NCBI GenBank assembly: GCA_017163975.1
Contig: JAFFSR010000019.1
Span: forward strand, 62,001 to 126,000
Reading direction: 5' to 3'
DNA: 64,000 bases
Source: Anastatus disparis
Lineage: Eukaryota > Arthropoda > Insecta > Hymenoptera > Eupelmidae
Shown here: one piece after another, positions 23,030-35,209 of the stretch
How the letters are laid out: each line of letters begins with the position of its first letter
Numbering within the stretch: position 1 is the stretch's first letter
Notes under the pieces: model-generated
What the model saw: the letters and a program-made list of their open reading frames with translations, nothing else
Databases searched by the model: none
Told to the model about the DNA's origin: nothing
Made by a program: the position numbers and the translations under genes

Positions 23030-23082
<53 letters not shown>
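23022..23082. repeat. (TA)n microsatellite
   Basis: Almost pure TA dinucleotide repeat of about 50 bp. Confidence 0.95.
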
Positions 23083-23096
23083 GTAAAAACGTAACA

Positions 23097-23446
23097 ATTG
23101 TTATTACAAAAAAAATTATTTTCAACATATTTTAACAATTTTTTATTTTTGCAAAAAACTTTAAAAGAAAAGTTTGTTTGTCTTAACAATTAGACCATTT
23201 TTTATTTTATTGTTTTGATCATAAAATCAATATTTAGCCTGTTAAGTAAAAAATATTTGAAATATTGGCTTTATCGTTTGTAACCATATGAGACAATAAT
23301 TATATTCAATTTAAATAATATAAAAACAATAAAATAAAAAATTGTCTAATTGTTAAGACAAACAAACTTTTCTTTAAAAGTTTTTTGCTAAAATAAAAAA
23401 TTGTTAAAATATGTTAAAAATAATTTTTTTTGCAATAACAAATGTT
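23097..23446. repeat. Foldback repeat with arms of about 118 bp
   Basis: Arm 23097-23213 and arm 23328-23446 are reverse complements (AAGTTTGTTTGTCTTAACAA / TTGTTAAGACAAACAAACTT). The spacer carries ATCAATATTTAGCCTGTTAA, which reappears inverted at 23638 with a third partial arm to about 23790, so the unit is a dispersed repeat. Confidence 0.8.
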
Positions 23447-23629
23447 TAATTAAAATTTTTAAGAAAACCAATACGATAGTTGTTATTTTTTTCAGAAACT
23501 ACCGTAATTACAAGAAAAAGGTCGAAATTGGTCCGAAATTTACGGAGATACTATAAATTTGTCATCAAAACGTAAATTTACGTATTATGTGTTAAAATTC
23601 CAAACAAAAAAATGTTTTCCAATTTATTT

Positions 23630-23800
23630 TCAAAATTAACAGGCTTAATATTGATTTTATCATGAAAACAGTAAAATGAAATATTGTTTTTTTTAACACG
23701 AACAAACTTCATTCTTAAAGCTTTTTAAAATAAATAATTAAAGAAATATGTTGAAAATTTTTTTTTTTTGCAATAATTATTGTTAAATAAAAAATTTAAA
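23630..23800. repeat. Partial copy of the 23097-23446 repeat
   Basis: It shares AACAGGCTTAATATTGATTTT and the following AACAAACTT/TTAAAGCTTTT and AATATGTTGAAAATTTTTTT words, with several substitutions. Confidence 0.6.
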
Positions 23801-24911
23801 AAAAAAAAATGCAACAGTTATTATTTTCACGCACTACCCTGATTTAAAAAAAACGTCAAAATTGGATAATAATTAACCGAGATACAATGAATTTTTAATC
23901 GGAACATGAATTATAACTCGCCAGATCAATTTTCTTGCAAGGCAGTGAAGGTGACTCTGTTTAACTAGAAGCAATCTTGATTACTTTTATATTAATTTTT
24001 AACATTGCAAGATGTTTATTTCATCTCTGATATAATGGAATCATAAACTTTATATATTATACTAGCTGTGATAAAAATATCAGTCCTTAATCTTTATAAA
24101 TAAACAATTGGCGAATTTAAAAAAAAAATTATCTCTGCTTCTTATTGAGCTTGAACATTCTTTTTTTTTTAATTTTCGTAAAATTGCCAGTAATAAAAAT
24201 ATCAAATCCGTATATTGATATTTTTATTAGTCTTAAAACTACTAACAAAACCATTAAGAAAAAAATTTACTTTTTTATTTTTGCCATAATAAGGTTGAAA
24301 ATAATGAAATGGACAGGATTTCACATTGAATTCATAAAATCTACGTTAATATCTAAATACGATATTATTATCATAAAGTCTCTACCATGACGTTTTTGGG
24401 CGAAATTTTTAACGTTCATTTGACCTCTTTTTAATAAACAAATAGAATATCTCATAAAATAATTAATATTTTTTGATGAAATTATTATGGTAACTCAAGG
24501 ATAATAAGAGACATATTTTTGTTGAATTACAAACATGTACATCCTTTTTTTATCAAATGACAAATATTTGAAAATTTCGCGATTTTTGATTTATGTTTAC
24601 CATTATTTATAAAATTTATTAACCGATTTTGATCAATGAGGTTTTAAATTAATTGTCTTTGAAACACCCACAAATAGTATAATTTTTATATACTAAATCG
24701 CAAACGATTTCAAGCTACCTCATAAGAACAGTGATTTTTACGAATTTTGCACCTTAAATAATTGTTCACAACTTCCTGTTGACTCAAATTTTTAGGATCT
24801 CTCAAGAATTTCATTCCTAATCATCCAACAAAGCCATTTTTGGTGATGTGCACCTGTTACTAATTACATTAAATTTTAGGTCTTTTTCGGCTAATTCTAC
24901 TGGACTTCTAA
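23801..24911. other. Gene-free AT-rich stretch
   Basis: I see no gene, RNA or repeat boundary here. Open stretches are short and of biased composition. Confidence 0.4.
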
Positions 24912-25575
24912 CTAGGAGAGTATCACATCTCCGGATCACGGATTTTGCTTTAACTTTGAGATAGGTTTTCAGATGTCAAAATATGGAAAAAGCCAGAGTT
25001 ATAGACCCCAACACTCAATATTTCTCTAGTTGCAGGCAATTGAAGAAAATCACTAAAAAAGTTACTAGATTTTCAAACGCTTATAATTCTTCAGCATTAA
25101 TAACTAGACGCTTGTAACTGTTTTCAAATGAAAGCTACGTTCAAATCCTTTCGAAAAAGCACCTATAGCATATCAAAATATTATTTTTTCCCAAAGTTAC
25201 AGCGTTATAAGAATTTGAGCTGAATTTCCTTTTAAAAATATTAATTAATGATAAATGTTAAAATGTAGTACAATTTTCATAACGCTGTAACTTTAGGAAA
25301 AAATAATATTTTGATATGCTACAGGTGCTTTTTCAAAAGGATTTGAACGTAGCTTTCATTTAGAAACAGTTACAAGCGTCTAGCTATTAATGCTAAAGTA
25401 TTATAAGCGTTTGAAAATCTAGTAACTTTTTTAGTGATTTTCTTTAATTGCCTGCAACTAGAGAAATATTGAGCGTTGGGGTCTATAACTCTGGCTTTTT
25501 CCATATTTTGATATCTGAAAACCTATCTCAAAGTTAAAACAAAATCCGTGATCCGGAGATGTGATACTCTCGTAG
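24912..25575. mobile_element. Palindromic MITE E2 (664 bp)
   Basis: The same family and length as E1: ends CTAGGAGAGTATCACATC, full-length palindrome, TAA duplicated on both sides (24909-24911, 25576-25578). Confidence 0.9.
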
Positions 25576-25580
25576 TAAGA

Positions 25581-25950
25581 GAAATTGAATTTGAGGGAGA
25601 AAAGTACTTTTCTCCCGCTCATTTTTGGAGTAGTCAATGTTAGCGGGCGTGAAAAATTTTTTGCTCTCTAAATTTGCAAGAAAAAAATACGCTTCTCCGG
25701 CCTAATTTAAGAGAAATTAAATTTGCGGAAGAAAAGTACTTTTCTCCCGCTTGTTTTTAGAGTAATTAATGTTGACGGGCGTAAAGAACTTATCACCCTC
25801 TGAATTCGCAAGAAAAAAGTACGCTTCTTCTGCATTCAAGAGAAATTGAATTTGCGGGAGAAAAGTACTTTTCTCTCGCTCATTTTTAGAGTAGTCAATG
25901 TTGACGGGCGTAAAGAACTTTTCTTCCTCTGAATAAGTGGGAAAAAGCAA
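25581..25950. repeat. Minisatellite, about 129 bp x 3
   Basis: Units start at about 25581, 25711 and 25840 with GAGAAATTRAATTTGMGG and include GAAAAGTACTTTTCTC and GTTGACGGGCGTAAAGAACTT. The minus-strand open stretch 25717-25950 is just the repeat in translation. The array directly abuts E2. Confidence 0.85.
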
Positions 25951-25959
25951 AATTATTCA

Positions 25960-26745
25960 CAAGTCTAAATCTCATTGGAATTCCAATTGGAATTTTTAAA
26001 CGGGGCATCGGTACTATGAAATGAATTGTTTGACGGTATTTGGTCGGGTTTTTCTATAGGAGTTGTAGAATCAACAAAAATTTTTCTTCGTTTCCTATTT
26101 AAATCCATCATTCTTTTCTGCTCAATAATTAATTATTTTCGAATATATTCTTCAATCATATTCATTTCTTCAGCATTGAAATTTACTGGTTTATAATATA
26201 TGTTAACCTATGAAAGATTTTGTTCTTGGAATCATTGATAATTCCTGCTTTTTATTTTCAAACTAATGGTTTTTGAAAATTTGAAACATTATAATATTAT
26301 GTATTTCATATATTCTTAATAAATGTGAACGCAATCGTAAAATATAGAAATGTACATTACAATGACATAAGTTAAAAACGATTGAAACTAGAAAAGCTAC
26401 GGCAAAAAATCTACAATTATAAAAATCAGTTTGTAACTGTACTGTTTCCAAAGTGATTTTCAGATCCGAATTATGTGGAAATAAACGATTACCATAAACC
26501 TTATATATATTTTTAAACATTCCATTTTTAAATTATTATAAATATCTATAGTTCCATTTTCGTAATACATACAAATCCAAAGACTTTCTTCAAAATTTCC
26601 AGAAAATAAAAATTGAATGTATTCACTATTTGTTGATACATACTACACGCATTTTGAATCAAAAGTTAATTGCATATTGAATACTGTACACGAACTGAGA
26701 ATGTAATTGAATTCTAAAACATATTCGTCAATCAACATAGGAATC
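25960..26745 (-). pseudogene. Ulp1-like protease fragment from a third Helitron copy
   Basis: Minus strand, first codon near 26740. It starts like the Helitron L/R protease (LIDEYVLEFN, TVFNMQLT) and continues through SLWICMYY to LKITLETVQLQTDFYNC. The catalytic histidine position is Leu in the WICMYY block, and the DCG motif has become NCR, so the enzyme is dead. A frame break and stop occur near 26640, and the rest is open at 26263-26520. The 3' portion (25960-26260) resembles the decayed downstream part. No Rep or helicase follows, since E2 and the minisatellite begin just beyond. Confidence 0.7.
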
Positions 26746-26759
26746 CAGTCAAATTAGTT

Positions 26760-27482
26760 TATTTTCATCGATTTCATTGCAAAACGAGCTAAAGGTCTGT
26801 TTTTTGCAAAAATATAATGTAAATTATAAGTATCATAAGAATATCGATGTGCGCCATTTAAAAAAAAATGTAGGAAAATGTTTATAAACAAATAAAGGTA
26901 GAAAAATTAACATTTTCCTTTTTTTCTCTGTAACTGCGCTGCTTTTGACTCTTGAGGAAAATTTTCTAAATTAAAGTTGTTCAGAATTAAATTATTTTCG
27001 AGGTTATTGGTGTGCAATTTGCTAAAATTTTCAAATTTTCTTGAAAAACGGTTTTTTCAAGAAAATGCATAATTTTTTAAATGAAAGAAAGGCAGATATT
27101 TTATTCTAAATTTGATAAAACTCTAGAAAAAGAAAAAATATCTTTTAAATTTAATCCCCTTCCAGACCAATCAATTTCGGCCCATTAAAAGAGTAACAAT
27201 TAATTTGTATAAACAAGAATTTTTCTTTTTTTTTTATTTATAAGAAACAAAGAAATTGTGATATTATATATTTTAATAATAAAAAAAAGTCGAAAATTCA
27301 AATGGGTGCAAAGTCAACAATAATTATTGTAAATATGTCAATTTTCTTGAGCATGTAAGGGTAGGACACCTTTATCATAAACTATTATGAAAATTTGAAT
27401 TTCTTATTTTTTTTTTGCACTATTTTTTACCGTTTTTTCGATGTTCTGATTTCAATCCTTATAAATAAAATTTTATATCTTA
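26760..27482. other. Gene-free stretch before F1
   Basis: No coding sequence recognised. Composition is A/T-rich with poly-T and poly-A runs. Confidence 0.4.
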
Positions 27483-28239
27483 CAAGGAGAGGACCCCACC
27501 TCCAAGAAACGGAGTCGGCTGAAGCTGCAGAACATGATTTTTTAATGGAAAAAAATGAGACCGTGTTTTCTTTTCTTTTTGTCGAAAAGGCCCCCTAGAC
27601 AAGGATATAGACATTTTTTTCGAAAATATAGTAAAAAGGAGACTGTATAAGAAGTTGAATATCCAAACTACTAAGATTCTTACAAAAAAAATACATGAAT
27701 AAAGTTCAAATTAAATGTTTTAATTTAAACTCTGTTGCATTGAAAAAGCTTCAGCGGTTCAAAAGTTATGCTTTATTGAAAATTACTTCATTTTTGTTAA
27801 TTTTTTAAGCATATAAAAAAACATCAATTTTTTAAGCTATTTCATTAGCATATTTTAATTACCTGTAATTTTTGAACCACTGAAGCTTTTTTAATGTAAC
27901 AAAGTTTAAATCAAAGCATTTAATTTGCACTTTATTTTATCTTTCATGTATTTTTTTTGTAAGAGTCTTAGTTATTTTGTTATTCAAATTCTCACACGGA
28001 GAGAAATCCTGTAGTAAATATAGTTATAGATTGTATTAAAAAGTACTATATTATATAGTATGAGTGAGACATGTCTGCGGTATAATAAAAATTGCTATAT
28101 TACATAATAAAATTTGTGAAAACAGATACGTAGAAAAAAAAATTTTTTTTTTTACCCGAAATTTGTTATTGAGATTTTTTAAATTCATTCGATTTATTAA
28201 TTAAATTTTTTTAAAATAAATTACCTTTAAAAAAAACGG

Positions 28240-28315
28240 GCCTGAAGTGGAGTTGAACCCGGGTACCTCGAGAACGGAAAGTGTGAACGTTACCGACTGC
28301 GCCATCATGACATGT
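28240..28315 (-). tRNA. tRNA-like relic (pol III boxes), not a functional tRNA
   Basis: On the minus strand TGGCGCAGTCGGTAACG resembles an A box and D arm, GGTTCAACTCC resembles a B box, and a run of eight T follows, like a pol III terminator. The acceptor and T stems do not pair well, so I regard it as a tRNA-derived repeat or decayed tRNA within G1. Confidence 0.35.
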
Positions 28316-28457
28316 TACTTATAAAATTTTGAATCGTCTACATATGTTACAGAACTATACTTTCAATCCAGTAGAAAATTTTGAGGTTGGAAATAAATTT
28401 ACAGATCATCGACTCGACATTATTATTTGAAAACGTAAAATTTATTATATTCATAAT

Positions 28458-28737
28458 TTTTGAGTTTATACCATTTTAGCAGAGTTGAGGATGCACACAA
28501 TAAAACACACACATATATAAAGTTAATAAGTTTGTTTATTTATTCACACTCAACACAGAGTCACTCGTTTAGTACAATATATTTTAACAAACACTCGTTC
28601 ATACACCGGCCCTGCATTCACACGCGCGTCTCAATAAGAAGTGACTCTTGAACAGAGAGGGAAAAGCTAAGAGGGCGCTTCTGCCCACGGCAGTCTTCAC
28701 AAACAAATCGCACTTAAATATGCGCACACTCCTAACA
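28458..28737 (-). repeat. 3' LTR of LARD1
   Basis: 280 bp. On the minus strand it runs from TGTTAGGAGTGTGCG to ACTCAAAA and contains ATATTTAAG (TATA-like) and GAATAAATAAAC (polyadenylation signal). Confidence 0.88.
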
Positions 28738-28750
28738 CTCCCTCCCGCAT
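28738..28750 (-). promoter_or_regulatory. Polypurine tract of LARD1
   Basis: Minus-strand GCGGGAGGGAG lies immediately before the 3' LTR. Confidence 0.75.
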
Positions 28751-31483
28751 ATTTACAAAATAAATTAAATTGAATCAAAGGACACGATGAGGGCTCATGG
28801 ATGAATAGTCGCCTTGGGTCTTAGGGCCTGTAACAGAAGAGAACAACATGAGCTTATGCATTGATTTTATTTTATTAATTTGCTATTGAATCGAAAGTCA
28901 ATAGCTTGGTCAAAATGTTGACAACATGATAATTCAAGTCAATCATTTATCTTTGACTAACTCGCTCAAAATTCACTCGTGATATACTCGTTTCCAACCA
29001 GACTTTGTCTAAACACCCGTTGCAGCAACATGACTATCACGGTACCATTTGTGTAAAGTCTTTTCTTAAAACTCGTTTATAATTAAACTCCTTTTGAACT
29101 CGTATTACGTTTTATAAAGAAATTAGTTTCAGATTTCAATTACTCATCAATACATATTCTACTTGATGGATGAGTGAGATATACGCTGCTCCCCTTCAGC
29201 CTGCACACGCAAAAGGGACCTTGGACAATTTTTCAACATATTTGCTTGTAGTTACAAAATCTTCCAGTTGTCGAAACTCGTATCAGTGAAACCTTGAAAA
29301 TCATCAAATTTTCATGATACTACATAGCTTGAGTTTTGTTCTCTTTAGATATCTGGATACTCGTTCAGTTGTATTTTATTCTCGTTCAGTTGACTTTATT
29401 TGATGTCGACGCAGAATATTCTCGGCATAAGCAATGTCTGATTTTTAATAGTTTGTCAAGTCTAACAAAGTACCAACAATTTCTATATAAGATCTCTTAT
29501 TACTGTTTTCAAATATCATTACTAGTATTAAATTCCTCGTTTGCCTCGTGATCTTTTTCTATTCGGTTTGTCACTTGATTTGTGACCATTAATATTATTT
29601 AAGTAGATACTTTTCCTCGAAATTGAACTTAATTAACATTTCATTAATATAATTTTCTCGTTTGATTTTCGAGACTTTCGCTCGTTTGTCTCATTAAATT
29701 TATATTTTCCAGAAAATTTTATATATTCCAGTATTAGATATTTTAAACTCCTTTTAACAATTATTTTGCTTATTTCCTCCAATTTAATAATATCGAATAT
29801 GAATGTAACATCATTTATAAGTAACATCAAAACTCGATGGTCAACAATCATTTACTCAAGTAGATTTACATGGCTCGTTGTGATGTTATAAACCTGTTCT
29901 GATAGTAGATGTTCGTAAACTATCATTTTCCAATTTATAAAATTTCAGTCCATTTAAAACTCACTCCAGTTTATATAATTTGTCTCGTTTCAGCAGATGA
30001 GTATACTCCTTTATGAATCTTTATGAATATTTCACTACTGAGCGAATCGAGCTGTTTTTACATCCTTTAAAAAAAACTTCTTTATTCTATCAGTTCGCTA
30101 TAATCAGCGCAGCTTTGATTGACAATAATCGCGACACATGTATGTGTAACTCGTATATATTCATTTTCAAGTCTCCTTATGAAAAATCCAATTTTATACT
30201 TGAAATCAACATATAGTTGTCTTTTCCTTTGAACCTATTAAGTTAAACTCCTTTTCATTCCGTGTAATCATTCTATCTACTATTCTTTAGACATTATTTT
30301 GATATATAATATAAAAACTAACTCGTCGTATTAACATTAAGCTTTTCTCCATCGTTGTTTGACATTAGATCTTGTTGCTAACTGATATACAGCATGACCA
30401 GTTTCCATCTCAGTCATTAATGCATAAAGTTGTTTTCCTCTGTTTTGGCAGCATCAGCCTCCTTATACTTCGTCTTCTCTTTAACGCTCCCTCCGTTTTT
30501 AATATCTCCATTTATATCATTTTCTTCAACTCCATAGCCTATGCTCGCAGATCGCCTTCATATTTCGACTATTTAATTTTCCTCGTTTATGTTTGTAGAC
30601 AAACATTTGCTCCTCGCTGAATTTGTATCTTGATTCTTTTCTACTTTTCCTTTTCTGATTTTAGTAGGATTTATTCTGTTTGCTCGTAACCTACCAATAT
30701 CACTCCTTTCCGGATACTCTTGAATTTTAAGACCAATCGTTCTCAACATCCTTGTACACGTTAAACACTTAAAACGTTTTATTATGTTATTTCAAACTCG
30801 TAATTGGACTTCAGTTTTTCTAGACGTGACAGCAAATCGTTGGAGATATGTGGCAATCTGTTATTTGCGAACACAGCAGATTCCAGAGCCACAATACCCA
30901 TGCTTTCCGATATTTCAGAATTATAATCCACGGCATATTTATAATTTCTCTGTAACTCCTTTAATCATTTAAGAAAAATTTCTTATTCGTATCAAATCAT
31001 CGTTTCACTGTTAAGAGAAGTTATCTCGATATTCTCAGCTTACGTGATTTCAAAGTCTATCCTTTTTAATTTCTATAATCTCCTTTGTAACTCTTATTAT
31101 TTTCAATATAGTGTTATTGAAATCAGAGTATAACTCAGTGCTCCAAATCTCCTTCGTAACACTGACTATTCAATCTAGTATTATTAAATTTTAGTATGAT
31201 TCAGTGCTTTCGCATTCGTACTCGTTTCCTATAATTTTTATAATTTTTATTATTTCCTCTCGTTTCTTCTTTATTGATTAAATCTCTTGTAGTTAAGTAT
31301 GTTATAATTTCGTTGAAATTAGGCATTCGTTATTGCTCTTTTACAGAAGTCGTATTCTCTTAAGCAATGCAATTTTATATTTGTACTCCAATAATAAATA
31401 TTTTTATTTGATACATGACTATGTATACATATACATATATGCATATATATTAATCGACTCGTTATTTAGATATATACATATAC

Positions 31484-31516
<33 letters not shown>

Positions 31517-33524
31517 CATATATATATATTCAAACACTGATTCGTAAACTTTGACTGATGTAATAAATTTTCTGTAAAGCATTTGCATAAAGGTATTACC
31601 TCATAAGATAAATTTTATACTCGTCAGCAGTGCTTTGACTCGTACTTACTCCCTCCGATCTTAAGTTCACGTTGTTGTTTTGTAAGTAAATTTAATCTCT
31701 TGATTATCCTCGTTAGAACCTTAAAAATTAATGAGAAACTCGTTGATTAAAATCTTACATCGAAGTCAGTGAGAATTTGTATAATCTCAGAACAGTCATT
31801 TATTCTGTTCACATTGTTTTGACATCGATTTTAATTTCAATATCCAAAACTCTTTTTCTTTTATTTGATTCTAAATTTTCATCATCTTCCTTGTAAGTGT
31901 TTTCTTCTACTCTTGACTTTCAGTTTTCACTCGTTGATAATTTTTTTTTTTTTTTTTTTTTTTTAGTATTTCTTGTATTGCTAAATCTCGTAATGTTTCT
32001 ACTTTGGATGTTAAATTGAACTCGTTTTATTTAAATTTCGTTGCTCGTTTTACTTATCCTCCTTCTAATAATTTTCAAGAATTAATTAACAACATTGCGT
32101 TAACAATTCCATTTACATTCATTATTTTATATTTTTTTTATTTTTCTCGTCATTTTCGTTTTGAATAATCGCTTTCTGTATAATTGGTCATCCAGTTGAT
32201 CTCGTAACACATTGAAATTATTAACTAAGTACTGTATGCATATAAGTATTAGCTTAGAATATCGGTAGAATCAAACTCTTTTAATCTGCAGTTTCAGCTG
32301 CTGTTTTGTCGCTCGTCATGCATTCCATGTTTTGGTTTTTTCCATATATTTACCAACTAACAATTTTACATTTGATACTTATGGTAATTCCTTATTGACT
32401 TGTAAAATCAATCCAAAATGCACTCGTTTATTTCTTTCTCAGATTATATAGCAAACTATACAGTTATTTCTTTTTCATAATCCTATTTCTCCATTTATTT
32501 TACAACCTCCTTATGGTAATGAGTGTCAATGTAGTTGATAATAATGTTTCATACTAGAACTGTATGATTTCCTTCGACACTCTCTTTTAAATCATCGTTT
32601 GAGCTGAGGAGCCCATTTATTGATATAGGATTATACGTTAAGTTACTCTCGTTAAAGATTTCCATTCTGCCAGCACAAGCAGAGATATTTTCGATTTATC
32701 AATTCGTTCAATGTTGATCCCTGTAAAATTACAGCTCGTACTAAATCGAACTCGGTTATCTCGTTATCAGATTTTCAATACTATTCTTATTTATGAAAGT
32801 ATTTCATAAGAATTTATCAGAAATGTCAATCTGAATTTTTAAGTTCTTGAACTCGTTGTACATCGTTGTTTTCGTTATCTGCACCTCCTTGCGACCCACC
32901 TCAATTCTGTCTGTGGTTCTATTTCTAGATCATGACTCCTTTCTAGATGTCTCCTTTTCGAATACATCAACTCGAACCATGAAGGTGGCCTTTTGATCCT
33001 TGATTCCTATAAAAGAATCGAAATTAGACAGTTTTCATCGTTAATATTAACTTTGTTATGCACTCGTTTAGACGATGTTTCATCTTTCTTTAAGAAAACT
33101 TCAAATTTTATAATGGCAATTTTCTATATATATATTAAATTTCAATTTTGGTAGATCCTTTTAACATAAAAATAGTTGCCTGATTTATATCTTAGTTTAC
33201 AATTACAAACTGGTTATATACATCATTTACCTTTTGGTCTTCGTTTCTCTTTGTCTCGATGTTTGGTTTCGTTTTACTTTCTTATTCTCTCGTTCCATTC
33301 TTCGTTCTATTCTCCATATTCTCGTATCGTTCCTCGTTCAATTCCTCAATTTCTCGTATCGCAGCTGCGCCTCGTTTTGAATAGGTCACGGCAGTAAGAT
33401 ATATAGAATGGCAGACCCTCCTTTCGTTCTTAGATAATTGCTCTCGTAAGTGCTGCCATCCGTTCATTAGATATGAACTCCTTTCCTATCAATCAGTTAT
33501 ACAGTTAGAAATTCAGATATCACT

Positions 33525-33880
33525 GAACACAAGCAGTACCTAAATTCAAACTAAAAACTAAATTTATTTAATTATATATTCGTTATTTATCGTATTTAGC
33601 ATAACTCAATTTTAACAAATTTCAATTTAATAAATTTCACTGTCAAGAATCTGACATGCTGAACACAAGCCTTGTCAAACTCAGAACAGTTGAAATTTTT
33701 ATTTGCATTATAAAGATTCTGATACGCTGGACACAAGCATTATCAGTCTTTAAACAGTTGTAAAATTTTAATTTCATTGTCAAGATTTTAATATACTGAA
33801 CACAAGTATGATTAATATCCAAACAACTGCAATTAAGTTGATCGTTAAGATTCTGGTATACCGAACACAAGTATGCAGTT
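33525..33880 (-). repeat. LARD1 tandem array with ACTTGTGTTCRGTAT motif
   Basis: On plus, TGAACACAAG-type cores occur at about 33533, 33659, 33726, 33797 and 33860, so the period is 63-70 bp with one double step. Flanking words (AAGATTCTG, AACAGTTG) repeat too. The core is a small inverted repeat, ATACT-x7-AGTAT. A related array is in LARD2. Confidence 0.8.
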
Positions 33881-35189
33881 TCAAGACGATCAAAATGATT
33901 GCTAAATTTAATTTCACTATAAAACACTCGAACTCGTATACACTTGAATTTGTAATAGGCGCTGCCATATATTTTTATAATTTTAATCATAAATGTATAA
34001 GTTAAAATTGTTTGCAGTGCCACTGCCGGCCTTTATGTTAACATTTTAATTTTTATTTAGTTTGATTGTACGTATATAAAATACATACAAGATACTTGTA
34101 TATATAACTATATACATATATATTTAAGATTTAGACTTGGCCAGAGTCCATCGTTAATATCGCTCTTTCGTTCTCGTCTGAGCAACGGTTTTCTTGTTAC
34201 CGTCATATTACTCCTTAGATTAAATAAAACTTCCAATAAAAACTTTTTATATCTCGTTCTCGTTTTGTGTATAATTTGAATAATTTGAATGATTACTCAT
34301 TCACATTTATGTGTATACAAATACACGTATATACACGTACATATACATATACGTATGCACACTCGTACACAAGTTCATATCTCGTATTCACGTACTGCTT
34401 ATATTTGTGTATGTACACATAAGTTAAAGATTCTTCATATATACGTACATACTCGCCGCACTCATATAAATGACATCGTTATAAATTTATTTTGCACTGG
34501 TTTATTTTAATTTAATTTATTTCAGCACCTTATTTCCAATTTAATTTATTGTACCACCTTATTTGCAATTTAATTTATTTTATATTAAATCTAGCATGCA
34601 TTATTGTTTAGATCTCGTTTTGTTATGTTTGTGCGTTTTTATATGCTATGGCGTCCCATAGCTATCTTATAGCACACATAAACACATCGTTCCTTATATC
34701 CCTCTCGTTCATCGTTATAGTCTCCATTTGCATTTCTTGTTTCTCGTTCCTTACTCGTGTCGACAAGTTCGTCGTGGCGTCGTTCATCGCGAGCTTCTCT
34801 TTATGCGCCATCTTTCTTTCACGCGTGCGTGCTCTCTCTCTCTCTCTCTCTCTCTTTTCATCGTTTCTTAGTGAGCCGCACTCGTTAATTCTTTTTCTCG
34901 TACTGACTTCTTTCTTTTCACCTTTTCCTCTACTACAACCAACTCACGTCAGTCTATATAAGAGGACAAAAAATGAGAGAGAGTATCATCGAGCCTCTTC
35001 ATTCCTCCCTTAGACAAAAGTTGCAGATGCAACTATAAGAAAAACAAATGTACTTCTCAAATCCACTCGCTTCATCAAATCATAAAAACCTATTAATTGC
35101 TGTTGAAATTCCCTCTCGCCATCCTCACCCAGTGCAGCAGAAGCTTGCTGGTGAAAATACTTTTCACCATCTTCGCACGGCGCAGTTGA

Positions 35190-35209
35190 AGCTTGCTGGG
35201 CTCATAACC
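35190..35209 (-). promoter_or_regulatory. Half-tRNA primer binding site of LARD1
   Basis: On minus, GGTTATGAGCCCAGC directly follows the 5' LTR, and it is complementary to the initiator tRNA-Met anticodon arm with one apparent mismatch. LARD2 has GGTTATGGGCCCAG at the same place. Confidence 0.8.

Larger units (their letters stand above)
28738..35209 (-). other. Coding-less LARD1 interior with dense ACGAG motif
   Basis: Open stretches are short and show no conserved domain. The plus strand carries roughly 60 CTCGT words (counted by eye), often ACTCGTTT, spread over the whole 6.5 kb, while ACGAG on the same strand is nearly absent. CTCCTT is also common. In sense orientation the RNA would therefore contain many ACGAG and AAGGAG words. 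A poly-T run lies at 31939-31964, a CT run at 34826-34854, and TATG/TACA-type microsatellites at 31420-31530 and 34080-34470. Confidence 0.75.

Noticed and set aside
25581..25950. CRISPR-like regular repeats
   Set aside because: The units are 129 bp tandem copies without short repeats and unique spacers, and the context is eukaryotic.
28460..28651. 63-codon open stretch repeated exactly at 35212-35403
   Set aside because: It lies wholly within the LARD1 LTRs; the exact duplication is explained by LTR identity.
30372..30620. 82-codon plus-strand ORF in LARD1
   Set aside because: It is antisense to the element, has no domain, and the region is dominated by dispersed CTCGT/CTCC words.
31333..31554. 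73-codon open stretch rich in Tyr and Ile
   Set aside because: It is translation of a TATACA microsatellite within LARD1; the same applies to 34289-34510 and 52748-53035.
33282..34023. Minus-strand open stretches in LARD1 (61-126 codons)
   Set aside because: They overlap the tandem motif array and repeated CTCGT words, show no polymerase or gag motif, and change frame between repeats.
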